This document shows positions 35,367 to 44,565 of a DNA stretch of 64,000 nucleotides, one piece after another (position 1 is the stretch's first letter; every line of letters begins with the position of its first letter). This DNA is from Citrobacter sp. RHB25-C09 (GTDB taxonomy: Bacteria > Pseudomonadota > Gammaproteobacteria > Enterobacterales > Enterobacteriaceae). The notes under the pieces are model-generated. The model saw only the letters and a program-made list of their open reading frames with translations, made no database searches and was not told the origin of the DNA. Where the stretch lies: contig NZ_CP057483.1 of assembly GCF_013836145.1 (NCBI RefSeq), forward strand, positions 558,001 through 622,000, given 5' to 3'. The position numbers and the translations under genes were made by a program.

Positions 35367-36029
35367 TTACCCTCGGTTCCGGTATTTCTTTTTCCATAAC
35401 ACGACCAGCGAACCCGCCAGACCAAACACCAACAGAACAACGGGCAGCAGCATCAGGCATGACATTAACTGATCTTCATACTTGAGGAACACCGGTGTCT
35501 TGCCTAACAGATAGCCCAGCGTTGTCAGGATCAGCACCCACAGCAGCCCACTCATCCAGTTAAAGAACTGAAAGCGAATATTGTTAAGACCCGATAAGCC
35601 GGCAATGGTCGGGAGCAGGGTGCGGACAAAGGCAATAAAACGACCAATCAACAGCGCGGAAAGACCATGTTTATGAAACAGATGGTGGGCGCGCTGATGG
35701 TAATGCGCGGGCAAATGCGACAGCCAGTTTTGGACGGTTCGCGTATTTCCTAACCAGCGGCCCTGGATATAGCTCAGCCAGCAGCCCAGGCTCGCCGCGA
35801 CGGTAAGCAAGAGGATTGTTTGCGGGTAGCCCATGGCCCCCTTAGCTATCAGGACGCCAACTAACACCAGTAAGCTGTCACCCGGTAAAAAGGCCGCGGG
35901 TAACAAGCCGTTTTCGAGGAACAAAATCATAAATAACACAAAATAGAGCATGCCAATCATGGAAGGATTGGCCAGGGTTTCAAAATCCTGCGCCCACAGA
36001 GCATTCAGTAATTGGGACAAAAGTTCCAT
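35367..36029 (-). CDS. yqjA: DedA-family membrane protein YqjA
   Basis: A 220-residue DedA/VTT-domain inner-membrane protein with about five membrane segments. Signature motifs are FLENGLLPAAFLPGDSLLVLVGVL and GRFIAFVRTLLPTIAGLSG, whose acidic and arginine residues are essential in the family. In E. coli, YqjA and its paralogue YghB support proton-dependent processes, cell division and drug resistance, probably as proton-coupled transporters or lipid scramblases. It is co-transcribed with mzrA, 3 bp downstream. Confidence 0.93.
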   Translation of the reverse strand: MELLSQLLNALWAQDFETLANPSMIGMLYFVLFMILFLENGLLPAAFLPGDSLLVLVGVLIAKGAMGYPQTILLLTVAASLGCWLSYIQGRWLGNTRTVQNWLSHLPAHYHQRAHHLFHKHGLSALLIGRFIAFVRTLLPTIAGLSGLNNIRFQFFNWMSGLLWVLILTTLGYLLGKTPVFLKYEDQLMSCLMLLPVVLLVFGLAGSLVVLWKKKYRNRG

Positions 36030-36374
36030 TCAGTAATCCTGGTGAATCGGTTAATGTCATGCAGGTTACAGGAGTTTGCTACACCGCATTATGATTGATT
36101 TTTCTACTGGGCGGATGGATAGCGCAAATTCTCGGCCTGAACTAATCCCTGTAAAATGGTGAAGTAAGCACTACGAGCAAACATTCGAATTGCATCTAAT
36201 TGTAACAAAGCTCAACGTTATTCGTAATAGAAATTACGCGTCGATAGCGTTTGATTTTGCGGGTTGCGAGAGAGGGTGGCGAGAGGATTTACACAGGCTG
36301 ACACTTTATACCTAACGCTTACTGTTTTTAAAAGAAGAACAGGCGCAACGGTGCGCCTGTCGAAGCGGGAAATG
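36030..36374. other. yqjA-exuR intergenic region
   Basis: This 345-bp gap contains no gene I can support. It holds the yqjA promoter region, the exuR terminator at 36330-36360 and AT-rich sequence around 36180-36250. I looked for a CpxR box (GTAAA-N5-GTAAA) and found only GTAAA-N8-GTAAG near 36150, which has the wrong spacing. Confidence 0.5.
36330..36360 (-). terminator. Rho-independent terminator of exuR
   Basis: On the minus strand ACAGGCGCA-CCGT-TGCGCCTGT is followed by TCTTCTTTT, starting 14 bp past the exuR stop. Confidence 0.8.
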
Positions 36375-37151
36375 TTATTTTGCCGCGTTAGTCGCCGTAT
36401 CGAGATGAACCACCGGATTTTCGGCAAAAAGGTAACGATCGGCATTGAATTCAAAATCGTCGCTGGTTTCGTTAAACAGCATGATTTTAGTGTTCTCAAG
36501 ATGCTGCCACATCGCCAGCTTGGCTGCATTTGGATCTTTACGAATCAGTGCTTTAAGGATTTGATCGTGGTCGTCACACCAGTTATCAACCGTGCGTGAG
36601 TCGATATGTTCGTGCAGTTTCTTCCAGTACGGGTTATGGCTGCGCTGAGTCCACATTTTTTCAACAATGGCCGCCAGCGCGGAGTTCTGCGTGGCTAACG
36701 CTACCTGAATATGGAACTGAAGATCCCATTCGGAGTCGCGGAAGCATTTTTCGTTGCGTGCATGCTCCTGAATCTCCATGAGTTTCATGATGTCCTGCTT
36801 GGTGACCTGCGTCGCCGCAAACTCCGCAATATTACTTTCAATGAGCTGGCGAGCCTGTAGCAGTTCGAAGGGACCATAATTGGCAAACTCCATCGAATCA
36901 TCATGCGTTTGCTGGTGGCGCGACTGGTTGGAAATGACATGGATGCCGGAACCTTTGCGCACCTCAACAAACCCTTCCACTTCCAGCATGATGATGGCTT
37001 CACGAACCACTGTGCGGCTCACGTTTTTTTCATCGGCAATAAAGCGTTCAGCGGGAAGTTTGTCGCCCACCAGATAGACGCCCTGTTCAATGCGTTCTTT
37101 CAGGTCAGCAGCGAGTTGTTGATACAAACGTCGTGGTTCAGTGATTTCCAT
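36375..37151 (-). CDS. exuR: Hexuronate regulon repressor ExuR (GntR/FadR family)
   Basis: A 258-residue GntR-family repressor with an N-terminal winged helix (RRLYQQLAADLKERI...NVSRTVVREAIIMLEVEGFVEVRKGSGIHV, about 7-74) and a C-terminal helical effector domain (FCD type). In E. coli it represses exuT, uxaCA and uxaB until galacturonate, glucuronate or their products are present. I chose ATG at 37151 (MEITEPRRLYQQ), matching E. coli. The open frame continues upstream but the extra sequence is not coding. A putative autoregulatory site is 33 bp upstream. Confidence 0.95.
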   Translation of the reverse strand: MEITEPRRLYQQLAADLKERIEQGVYLVGDKLPAERFIADEKNVSRTVVREAIIMLEVEGFVEVRKGSGIHVISNQSRHQQTHDDSMEFANYGPFELLQARQLIESNIAEFAATQVTKQDIMKLMEIQEHARNEKCFRDSEWDLQFHIQVALATQNSALAAIVEKMWTQRSHNPYWKKLHEHIDSRTVDNWCDDHDQILKALIRKDPNAAKLAMWQHLENTKIMLFNETSDDFEFNADRYLFAENPVVHLDTATNAAK

Positions 37152-37183
37152 ATGCGCTCCAGGCATAATACGGCAGACTCTAT

Positions 37184-37198
37184 TTGTTATACCACTTT
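37184..37198. promoter_or_regulatory. Candidate ExuR operator before exuR
   Basis: TTGTTATACCACTTT matches the motif TTGTCATACAACTTT found between exuT and uxaC at 13 of 15 positions. The shared sequence and position support a common regulator, probably ExuR. Confidence 0.55.
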
Positions 37199-37226
37199 CG
37201 CGAGTTTGGCTCCACTTTCCAACACG

Positions 37227-37250
37227 AAAAAGCCGCCTGGAGCAGACGGC
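37227..37250 (-). terminator. Rho-independent terminator of exuT
   Basis: On the minus strand GCCGTCTG-CTC-CAGGCGGC is followed by TTTTT. It lies between exuT and exuR. A second hairpin, TAAGCCGGG...CCCGGCTTA at 37285-37313, precedes it. Confidence 0.8.
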
Positions 37251-37323
37251 CTGGGTTTTGATGGGATGCGGGGTGAACGCCTTAATAAGCCGGGTAAGTG
37301 ATATGCCCGGCTTACTGCACAGG

Positions 37324-38625
37324 CTAACCTTGTGTGGCGGGCGTATTAACCTGCGGCGTGGAATCCGCATTGTTGGCCGGTTTGTTTTGCAGCACGGTCC
37401 AGATGACCAGCGCGCCCAACAGGTCGAACACTGCCAGCACCGCAAACAGCGGGCTAAAACCGATGGTGTCTGCCAGCGCGCCGACCACCAGGGCAAACAG
37501 CGTACTCGCCAGCCAGGCGGACATACCGGTCAGGCCGTTGGCGGTGGCGACTTCGTTACGACCAAAGACGTCCGAAGAGAGCGTAATTAGCGCGCCAGAA
37601 AGCGCCTGATGAGCAAAACCCCCGATACACAACAGCATAATGGCGATGTATGGACTGGTGAACAGGCCGATCATCCCTGGGCCAATCATCAGCAGGGCGC
37701 CCATCGTGACCACCATCTTACGGGAAACGATCAGGTTCACCCCAAACCAGCGCTGAAACAGCGGCGGCAGATAACCACCGACGATACAGCCCAGGTCGGC
37801 AAACAGCATCGGCATCCACGCAAACATGGCGATTTCTTTCAGGTTAAAACCATACACTTTAAACATGAACAGCGGGATCCAGGCGTTGAAAGTCCCCCAC
37901 GCCGGTTCAGCCAGAAAGCGTGGCAGGGCGATACCCCAGAACTGACGGTTACGCAGGATTTGCAGCGGTGACATTTTCTTTTCGCTGCTGGTCTGGTGCT
38001 GCGCCTCCTGACCATTGATGATGTAATCACGCTCTTCATCGGTCAGCTTTTTCTGATCGCGCGGGTGTTTGTAATAGACCAGCCAGGCGATGGCCCAGAC
38101 GAAGCTCAGGACACCAGAGATAATGAAGGCCATTTGCCAGCTATGCATCACGATCGCCCAGACGACCAGCGGCGGTGCAATCATCGCGCCAATTGAGGAG
38201 CCGACGTTAAAATAGCCCACGGCAATCGAACGTTCTTTAGCCGGGAACCATTCAGAACTGGCTTTTAAACCCGCAGGGATCATCGCGGCCTCAGCGGCAC
38301 CTACTGCGCCACGCGCCAGCGCCAGTCCGCCCCAACTTCCTGCCAGCGCCGTTGCCCCGCAGAAAACGGCCCAAAGAACGGCGAACATTGCGTAGCCAAC
38401 TTTCGTACCCAGCACATCCAGGACATAACCGGCAACAGGTTGCATAACGGTATAAGCAGCAGAATACGCTGCGATGATATAGGAATACTGTTGGGTAGAG
38501 ATGTGCAACTCTTCCATCAGAGTTGGCGCAGCTGCCGCCACAGTGTTACGTGTCAGGTAACCCAGCACGGTGCCAAGCGTCACCAGTGCGATCATATACC
38601 AACGTAACCCTTTAATTTTACGCAT
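37324..38625 (-). CDS. exuT: Hexuronate transporter ExuT (MFS)
   Basis: A 433-residue major-facilitator symporter of the ACS family with about 12 membrane segments. It imports D-galacturonate and D-glucuronate. The N-terminal KGLRWYMIALVTLGTVLGYLTRNT and the loop motif YVLDVLGTKVGYAMF are typical. I chose ATG at 38625 (MRKIKGLRW), which has a GATGAGG ribosome site. ATG codons at 38637 and 38667 extend a stretch not seen in the family. It diverges from uxaC-uxaA over a shared control region. Confidence 0.94.
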   Translation of the reverse strand: MRKIKGLRWYMIALVTLGTVLGYLTRNTVAAAAPTLMEELHISTQQYSYIIAAYSAAYTVMQPVAGYVLDVLGTKVGYAMFAVLWAVFCGATALAGSWGGLALARGAVGAAEAAMIPAGLKASSEWFPAKERSIAVGYFNVGSSIGAMIAPPLVVWAIVMHSWQMAFIISGVLSFVWAIAWLVYYKHPRDQKKLTDEERDYIINGQEAQHQTSSEKKMSPLQILRNRQFWGIALPRFLAEPAWGTFNAWIPLFMFKVYGFNLKEIAMFAWMPMLFADLGCIVGGYLPPLFQRWFGVNLIVSRKMVVTMGALLMIGPGMIGLFTSPYIAIMLLCIGGFAHQALSGALITLSSDVFGRNEVATANGLTGMSAWLASTLFALVVGALADTIGFSPLFAVLAVFDLLGALVIWTVLQNKPANNADSTPQVNTPATQG

Positions 38626-38845
38626 GTAAAACCTCATCGTTTTATTATTCCCGCTCAAAGCGGTCATCTTCTCTGCCAGAGACGGGGAAGCGATTTACGA
38701 CGGGGAAACCAATAAAATCGGTACGCCCGAACGTTGCCATAAAGTGAATCTGCTCATTCGGTATCCGTACCGGTCAATCCGATGGTGAATCATCGGTATT
38801 ATTTGTATTCAGTTGAGTTATGTGTCGCGACGGCAGAAAGATAAC

Positions 38846-38860
38846 TTGTCATACAACTTT
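38846..38860. promoter_or_regulatory. Candidate ExuR operator between exuT and uxaC
   Basis: TTGTCATACAACTTT lies inside an imperfect palindrome (AACTTGT-CAT-ACAACTT). It matches the site before exuR at 13 of 15 positions. Confidence 0.55.
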
Positions 38861-38864
38861 AAAA

Positions 38865-38880
38865 GGTGAGTACCATCACA
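38865..38880. promoter_or_regulatory. CRP site between exuT and uxaC
   Basis: GGTGAGTACCATCACA matches TGTGA-N6-TCACA at nine of ten conserved bases. Confidence 0.65.
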
Positions 38881-39092
38881 AAAGTGTTATTCTTAGCAGG
38901 GACATTATTTAAATTCGATGATGTCAGGAGTGGCGCGGCCTGGCGGAATAATTACTCCATTGAGAGTAATTAATTTGTCAGCATTAATTGATCTAACTCA
39001 CGAAAATATCTTCTGAGTCTGGAAATTGGTGTGATAACTTTATCGCATTGCTCCATTAGCACGCAGACCTGTTCGTTGAGAGGATGACGATA

Positions 39093-40505
39093 ATGACCCC
39101 GTTTATGACCGAAGATTTTCTGCTCGATACTGAATTTGCTCGCCGCCTTTATCATGACTACGCCAAAGACCAGCCGATTTTCGACTACCACTGCCATTTA
39201 CCGCCGCAGCAGGTTGCCGAAAATTATCGTTTCAAAAATTTGTATGACATCTGGCTGAAGGGCGATCATTACAAATGGCGCGCTATGCGCACCAACGGTG
39301 TCGCCGAGCGCTTATGTACCGGTGATGCCACTGACCGCGAGAAGTTTGATGCATGGGCATCGACCGTGCCGCATACCATTGGCAATCCGCTGTACCACTG
39401 GACGCACCTCGAACTGCGCCGTCCGTTTGGCATTACCGGCAAGCTACTGTCACCTTCCACCGCAGATGAAATCTGGGATCGGTGCAACGAACTGCTGGCG
39501 CAGGATAACTTTTCTGCGCGCGGCATTATGCAGCAGATGAACGTGAAGATGGTCGGCACCACTGACGATCCGATCGACACGCTGGAACACCATGCCGCCG
39601 TGGCAAAAGACAGCAGTTTCTCGGTGAAGGTGCTGCCAAGCTGGCGTCCGGACAAAGCGTTTAATATTGAGCAGGCGACTTTCAATGATTACATGGCGAA
39701 GCTGGGTGAGGTGTCCGATACCGACATTCGTCGTTTTGCCGATTTGCAAAGCGCGCTCTGTAAACGCCTGGATCACTTTGCCGCGCACGGCTGTAAAGTC
39801 TCTGACCATGCGCTTGATGTGGTGCTTTTTGCAGAAGCGAATGAAGCCGAACTGGACAGTATTCTGGCGCGTCGTCTGGCAGGTGAATCCCTGAGCGAAC
39901 ATCAGGTCGCGCAGTTTAAAACGGCGGTGCTGGTGTTCCTCGGCGCTGAATATGCGCGCCGCGGCTGGGTTCAGCAGTACCACATTGGCGCGCTACGGAA
40001 TAACAACCAGCGCCAGTTCAGGCTGCTGGGGCCGGACGTTGGCTTTGACTCCATTAATGACCGTCCACTGGCGGAAGAACTTTCGAAACTACTCAGCAAG
40101 CAGAACGAAGAAAATCTGCTGCCGAAAACCATCCTCTATTGCCTGAACCCGCGCGATAACGAAGTGCTGGGCACCATGATCGGCAATTTCCAGGGTGAGG
40201 GGATGCCGGGCAAGATGCAGTTCGGATCCGGCTGGTGGTTCAACGATCAAAAAGACGGCATGGAACGGCAGATGACCCAACTGGCACAGCTTGGCTTACT
40301 GAGTCGCTTTGTCGGGATGCTGACAGACAGCCGCAGCTTTCTTTCCTACACCCGCCATGAGTATTTCCGCCGCATTCTGTGCCAGATGATCGGCCGCTGG
40401 GTGCAGGCGGGTGAAGCGCCGGCAGATATCCAGTTGCTGGGTGAGATGGTGAAAAATATTTGCTTTAACAATGCGCGTGATTACTTCGCCATTGAACTGA
40501 ACTAA
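39093..40505 (+). CDS. uxaC: Uronate isomerase UxaC
   Basis: A 470-residue enzyme of the amidohydrolase superfamily. It isomerises D-galacturonate to D-tagaturonate and D-glucuronate to D-fructuronate. The metal-binding HxH is in FDYHCHLPPQQ near residue 30. The WLKGDHYKWRAMRTNG block and the C-terminal DSRSFLSYTRHEYFRRILC are family signatures. I chose ATG at 39093 (MTPFMTEDFL), matching E. coli and well placed after a GAGAGG ribosome site; ATG at 39084 is too close to it. uxaA follows 14 bp downstream. Confidence 0.96.
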   Translation: MTPFMTEDFLLDTEFARRLYHDYAKDQPIFDYHCHLPPQQVAENYRFKNLYDIWLKGDHYKWRAMRTNGVAERLCTGDATDREKFDAWASTVPHTIGNPLYHWTHLELRRPFGITGKLLSPSTADEIWDRCNELLAQDNFSARGIMQQMNVKMVGTTDDPIDTLEHHAAVAKDSSFSVKVLPSWRPDKAFNIEQATFNDYMAKLGEVSDTDIRRFADLQSALCKRLDHFAAHGCKVSDHALDVVLFAEANEAELDSILARRLAGESLSEHQVAQFKTAVLVFLGAEYARRGWVQQYHIGALRNNNQRQFRLLGPDVGFDSINDRPLAEELSKLLSKQNEENLLPKTILYCLNPRDNEVLGTMIGNFQGEGMPGKMQFGSGWWFNDQKDGMERQMTQLAQLGLLSRFVGMLTDSRSFLSYTRHEYFRRILCQMIGRWVQAGEAPADIQLLGEMVKNICFNNARDYFAIELN

Positions 40506-40519
40506 GGTCTGGGGTTGAT

Positions 40520-42007
40520 ATGCAATTCATCAAGATCCATGCGCAGGATAACGTTGCTGTAGCGCTGGATGATCTGGCGCAGGGCAGCGAGGTGAGTGTT
40601 GATAACCACATCATCACGCTTCGTCAGGATATCGCTCGCGGGCATAAATTTGCGCTGTGTGATATCGCGCGTAATCAGCACGTGATTAAGTACGGCCAGC
40701 CTATTGGCCATACTCTCGCGGACATTGCAGCGGGTGAGCATATTCATGCCCACAATACGCGCACCAATCTGAGCGATCTGGACACGTATCGCTATCAACC
40801 TGAAATTCAGGATCTACCTGGGCAGCCGGCAGATCGTGACGTCCAGATCTACCGCCGCGCCAGCGGTGAGGTGGGGGTGCGCAACGAGCTGTGGATCCTG
40901 CCCACCGTCGGCTGCGTCAACGGCATTGCGCGGCAGATCCAGAGCCGTTTTCTGAAAGAGACGAACGACGCCGAAGGCACTGACGGTGTCTTCTTGTTCA
41001 ACCACACGTATGGCTGTTCTCAGCTCGGTGACGATCACATCAACACCCGTACCATGCTACAAAATATGGTACGCCACCCGAACGCGGGCGCGGTGCTGGT
41101 GATCGGCCTCGGCTGTGAGAATAACCAGGTGGATGCTTTCCGCGAAACGTTGGGGGAGTTCGATCCCGAGCGCGTACATTTTATGATTTGCCAGCATCAG
41201 GATGATGAAGTGGAAGCGGGTATCGAACACCTGCATCAGCTTTATGCCGCGATGCGTCACGACAAACGTGAACCGGGTAAGCTGAGCGAACTGAAGTTTG
41301 GTCTGGAATGCGGCGGTTCAGATGGGCTTTCCGGGATCACCGCTAACCCCATGTTGGGACGCTTCTCTGATTTTATGATTGCCAACGGCGGCACCACCGT
41401 GCTGACGGAAGTCCCGGAGATGTTTGGCGCAGAGCAACTGCTGATGAGCCACTGCCGCGACGAAGAGACGTTCGATAAGCTGGTCACCATGGTCAATGAC
41501 TTCAAACAGTACTTTATCGCCCACAACCAGCCGATTTACGAAAACCCTTCGCCGGGCAACAAAGCCGGGGGCATCACTACGCTGGAGGATAAATCGCTGG
41601 GCTGCACCCAGAAAGCGGGTTCCAGCCAGGTGGTTGATGTTCTGCGCTACGGCGAGCGTTTGAAGACTCACGGACTCAACCTGCTGAGCGCGCCGGGCAA
41701 TGACGCCGTTGCCACCAGTGCGCTGGCGGGGGCTGGCTGCCATATGGTGCTGTTCAGCACTGGTCGCGGCACGCCATACGGCGGCTTTGTGCCAACGGTG
41801 AAGATTGCCACCAATAGCGAACTGGCGAACCGGAAAAAGCACTGGATTGATTTTGACGCCGGGCAGTTAATTCACGGTAAAGCGATGCCGCAGCTGCTGG
41901 AGGAGTTTATCGACACCATCGTCGAGTTCGCCAACGGCAAGCAAACCTGTAACGAGCGAAATGATTTCAGGGAACTGGCTATCTTTAAGAGCGGCGTAAC
42001 GCTGTAA
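40520..42007 (+). CDS. uxaA: Altronate dehydratase UxaA
   Basis: A 495-residue iron-dependent dehydratase of the UxaA/GarD family. It converts D-altronate to 2-keto-3-deoxygluconate, which joins the KDG pathway. The N-terminal SAF-like domain (about 10-85) is followed by VIGLGCENNQ, LECGGSDGLSGITANPM and GRGTPYGGFVPTVKIATNSE. It lies 14 bp after uxaC. In K-12 the reductase UxaB, which makes altronate, is encoded elsewhere, and it is likewise absent here. Confidence 0.95.
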   Translation: MQFIKIHAQDNVAVALDDLAQGSEVSVDNHIITLRQDIARGHKFALCDIARNQHVIKYGQPIGHTLADIAAGEHIHAHNTRTNLSDLDTYRYQPEIQDLPGQPADRDVQIYRRASGEVGVRNELWILPTVGCVNGIARQIQSRFLKETNDAEGTDGVFLFNHTYGCSQLGDDHINTRTMLQNMVRHPNAGAVLVIGLGCENNQVDAFRETLGEFDPERVHFMICQHQDDEVEAGIEHLHQLYAAMRHDKREPGKLSELKFGLECGGSDGLSGITANPMLGRFSDFMIANGGTTVLTEVPEMFGAEQLLMSHCRDEETFDKLVTMVNDFKQYFIAHNQPIYENPSPGNKAGGITTLEDKSLGCTQKAGSSQVVDVLRYGERLKTHGLNLLSAPGNDAVATSALAGAGCHMVLFSTGRGTPYGGFVPTVKIATNSELANRKKHWIDFDAGQLIHGKAMPQLLEEFIDTIVEFANGKQTCNERNDFRELAIFKSGVTL

Positions 42008-42011
42008 AAAA

Positions 42012-42090
42012 ATGCCGGACGGCGCTGCGTTTATCTGGCCTACGCACTACTTAGGGTAGGCCGGATAAGGCGTCAGCCGCCATCCGGCAT
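42012..42090. repeat. BIME between convergent uxaA and sstT
   Basis: Two REP palindromes (42012-42044 and 42056-42090) fill the gap, including GTAGGCCGGATAAGGCG...CGCCATCCGGCAT. Confidence 0.85.
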
Positions 42091-42104
42091 TAATGATGAA
42101 AGAA

Positions 42105-43349
42105 TTAGCTGCGCAGGGCGTTATTCGCCAGGCGCTCGTCTTCAGCCTGACAGGCCGCTGCGGTAAACAGCACGTCAGTGGACGAGTTCAGCGCGGTTTC
42201 ACAGGAATCCTGCAGCACGCCGATGATGAAGCCCACCGCCACTACCTGCATTGCCACATCGTTTGGAATACCAAACATGTTACAGGCCAGCGGGATCAGC
42301 AGCAGAGAACCGCCTGCAACACCCGATGCGCCACACGCACACAGAGACGCGACCACGCTCAGCAGCAGCGCCGTCGGCAGATCTACTGGCACACCCAGAG
42401 TGTGAACCGCCGCCAGCGTCAGCACGGTAATGGTAATTGCCGCACCCGCCATATTAATGGTCGCGCCTAACGGAATCGAAACGGAGTAGGTATCGCGGTC
42501 CAGGTTCAGTTTTTCACACAGCGCCATGTTGACCGGGATATTCGCCGCTGAACTGCGGGTGAAGAAGGCATACACGCCGCTTTCACGCAGGCAGAGAAAC
42601 ACCAACGGATACGGGTTGCGACGAATTTTCCAGAACACCAGCAGCGGGTTAATTACCAGCGCGACCAGCAGCATACAGCCGACGAGAACGACCAGCAGTT
42701 GCGCATAGCCCCACAGCGTGGAGAAACCGGTTGTTGCCAGGGTTGAGGACACCAGACCAAAAATACCGACAGGGGCAAAACGAATGACCAGCTTAACCAT
42801 GAAGGTTACGGCGTTGGACATATCATTCACCAGGTTTTTGGTGGTGTCGTTGCCGTGACGCAGCGCGAAACCGAGGCCGACAGCCCAGACCAGAATCCCG
42901 ATGTAGTTGGCGTTGAGTAGCGCATCGATCGGGTTAGACACCATGCTCATCAGCAGACCACGCAGGACTTCCACAATACCGGAAGGCGGAACAATATCGT
43001 TGGCACTGCTGGAAAGGTGCAGCGTGGACGGGAAGGCGAAACTGAAAACGACCGCTGCGAGCGCCGCAGAAAAGGTGCCCAGCAGATAAAGAAACAGAAT
43101 GGGACGAATATTGGTTTTTTGTCCGTGTTGATGGTTGGCGATAGACGCCATGACCAGCATCAGAACCAGAACGGGGGCGACGGCTTTTAATGCGCCGACG
43201 AACAGCGTACCCAGCAAGCCGACAGCTTCAGCAGCGGGTTTGGACAGCCATGCCAGTATGATCCCCAGTACGAGGCCGACCATAATTTGTTTTACCAGGC
43301 TTCCTTGAGCCAAACGCTGGAGCAGCCCCGGTGAACGTTGCGTAGTCAT
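42105..43349 (-). CDS. sstT: Serine/threonine:sodium symporter SstT
   Basis: A 414-residue dicarboxylate/amino acid:cation symporter. It has eight or more membrane segments and two re-entrant loops. It imports serine and threonine with sodium. Serine-rich hairpin motifs (TRSSAANIP about residue 270) and the TM7 segment GATINMAGAAITITVL are visible. In K-12 ygjV lies between sstT and uxaA; there is no room for it here. It converges on uxaA. Confidence 0.95.
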   Translation of the reverse strand: MTTQRSPGLLQRLAQGSLVKQIMVGLVLGIILAWLSKPAAEAVGLLGTLFVGALKAVAPVLVLMLVMASIANHQHGQKTNIRPILFLYLLGTFSAALAAVVFSFAFPSTLHLSSSANDIVPPSGIVEVLRGLLMSMVSNPIDALLNANYIGILVWAVGLGFALRHGNDTTKNLVNDMSNAVTFMVKLVIRFAPVGIFGLVSSTLATTGFSTLWGYAQLLVVLVGCMLLVALVINPLLVFWKIRRNPYPLVFLCLRESGVYAFFTRSSAANIPVNMALCEKLNLDRDTYSVSIPLGATINMAGAAITITVLTLAAVHTLGVPVDLPTALLLSVVASLCACGASGVAGGSLLLIPLACNMFGIPNDVAMQVVAVGFIIGVLQDSCETALNSSTDVLFTAAACQAEDERLANNALRS

Positions 43350-43548
43350 TTCACGATCCTTTCAGTGTGTTGTAGCCCATCCAGCGTGCGTTCTGTCGAC
43401 GCATCTAACAGGATGTAACAAAGTGTTTGCCTGGATAAGTATAAGGAAACTTCAAGCTTCGGGAAGTGAAAAATGCTGGAATTTAAGCTGAGATCATATT
43501 TTATAACTTAATGTTAACATTGATGTGACATGTTCAGCAAAAACGCAG

Positions 43549-43574
43549 GCCGGGCGACGCGAAAGTCACCCGGC
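43549..43574 (-). terminator. Candidate terminator of alx
   Basis: On the minus strand GCCGGGTGAC and GTCGCCCGGC pair (one GU) past the alx stop. A T5 run follows after five bases, so the terminator is plausible but not ideal. Confidence 0.5.
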
Positions 43575-43580
43575 ACAGCG

Positions 43581-44549
43581 TTAAGAAGCGCGCTGCTGCT
43601 TATCGTGCTGATGGTTTACCCAGGCGTTAATCAGTAACGTCACGACCAGGATCCCAAACACCACGCCCAGCGAGAGGGCGATCGGGATATGGTAAAAATC
43701 GACGATCAGCATCTTAATACCGATAAACACCAGGATCACTGCCAGCCCGTACTTCAGCATAGAGAAGCGCTCTGCGACTCCCGCCAGCAGGAAATACATC
43801 GCACGCAGCCCCAGAATGGCGAATAAGTTTGAGGTCAGCACAATGAACGGATCGGTGGTGACGGCAAAAATAGCCGGAATACTGTCGACGGCGAAAATCA
43901 CGTCGCTTAGTTCAACCAGAATCAGCACCAGCATCAGCGGCGTAACATAAAGCAGACCGTTTTTACGCACAAAGAAATGTTCGTTCTCGATGGTGTCCGT
44001 CATGCGCAAATGCCCGCGCAACCAGCGTACCAGCGGTTTGTCGCCAATACCTGAAGCGTCTTCTTTTGCCAGCGCCATCTTCACACCGGTGAAAAGGAGG
44101 AAGGCACCAAACACATACAGCAGCCATTCAAATTGGGTGATAAGCCACGTCCCGGCGAAAATCATAATGGTGCGCAGCACAATCGCGCCCAGTACGCCGT
44201 AGACCAGCACCCGGCGCTGCAAAGCAGGCGGTACGGAGAAATAGCTAAACAGCATTAACCAGACAAAGACGTTATCGACGGCCAGAGATTTTTCAATCAG
44301 ATAGCCGGTGAGGAAGGCCAGCGTCTGGGGATCGGCAACCGCGCGCCCCTGAGTTTCAGCCAGATACCACCAGAAGGCGGCATTAAACAGTAATGAGAGG
44401 GTTACCCAGACTAAGGACCAGGCGGCCGCCTGTTTCATGGTCATCGTATGTACGCCACGACGCCCCTGAAGCAGAAGGTCGATAGCCAGCATAATCACCA
44501 CAACGACAGCGAATCCGCCCCATAACAACGGTGTGCCGACAGTATTCAT
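43581..44549 (-). CDS. alx: TerC-family manganese-related exporter Alx
   Basis: A 322-residue TerC-family inner-membrane protein with about nine membrane segments. The paired acidic motifs ...LIEKSLAVDNVFVWLMLFSYF (about residues 88-108) and ILVELSDVIFAVDSIPAIFAVT (about 209-230) are typical metal sites. In E. coli, Alx is induced by high pH and manganese through its leader RNA, and is thought to export manganese. The leader is present upstream and is listed separately. Length is close to E. coli Alx. Confidence 0.94.
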   Translation of the reverse strand: MNTVGTPLLWGGFAVVVVIMLAIDLLLQGRRGVHTMTMKQAAAWSLVWVTLSLLFNAAFWWYLAETQGRAVADPQTLAFLTGYLIEKSLAVDNVFVWLMLFSYFSVPPALQRRVLVYGVLGAIVLRTIMIFAGTWLITQFEWLLYVFGAFLLFTGVKMALAKEDASGIGDKPLVRWLRGHLRMTDTIENEHFFVRKNGLLYVTPLMLVLILVELSDVIFAVDSIPAIFAVTTDPFIVLTSNLFAILGLRAMYFLLAGVAERFSMLKYGLAVILVFIGIKMLIVDFYHIPIALSLGVVFGILVVTLLINAWVNHQHDKQQRAS

Positions 44550-44565
44550 AAATATTCCTTACACA

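Larger units (their letters stand above)
38626..39092. promoter_or_regulatory. Divergent exuT / uxaCA control region
   Basis: This 467-bp region contains no gene. It holds the candidate ExuR operator at 38846-38860 and a CRP site at 38865-38880, close together and between the divergent transport and catabolic operons. AT-rich sequence near 38940-39010 probably contains the uxaC promoter. A GAGAGG ribosome site at 39078-39083 serves the uxaC ATG at 39093. Confidence 0.6.

Noticed and set aside
36140..36170. CpxR box for yqjA
   Set aside because: Only GTAAA-N8-GTAAG is present, with wrong spacing and one mismatch.
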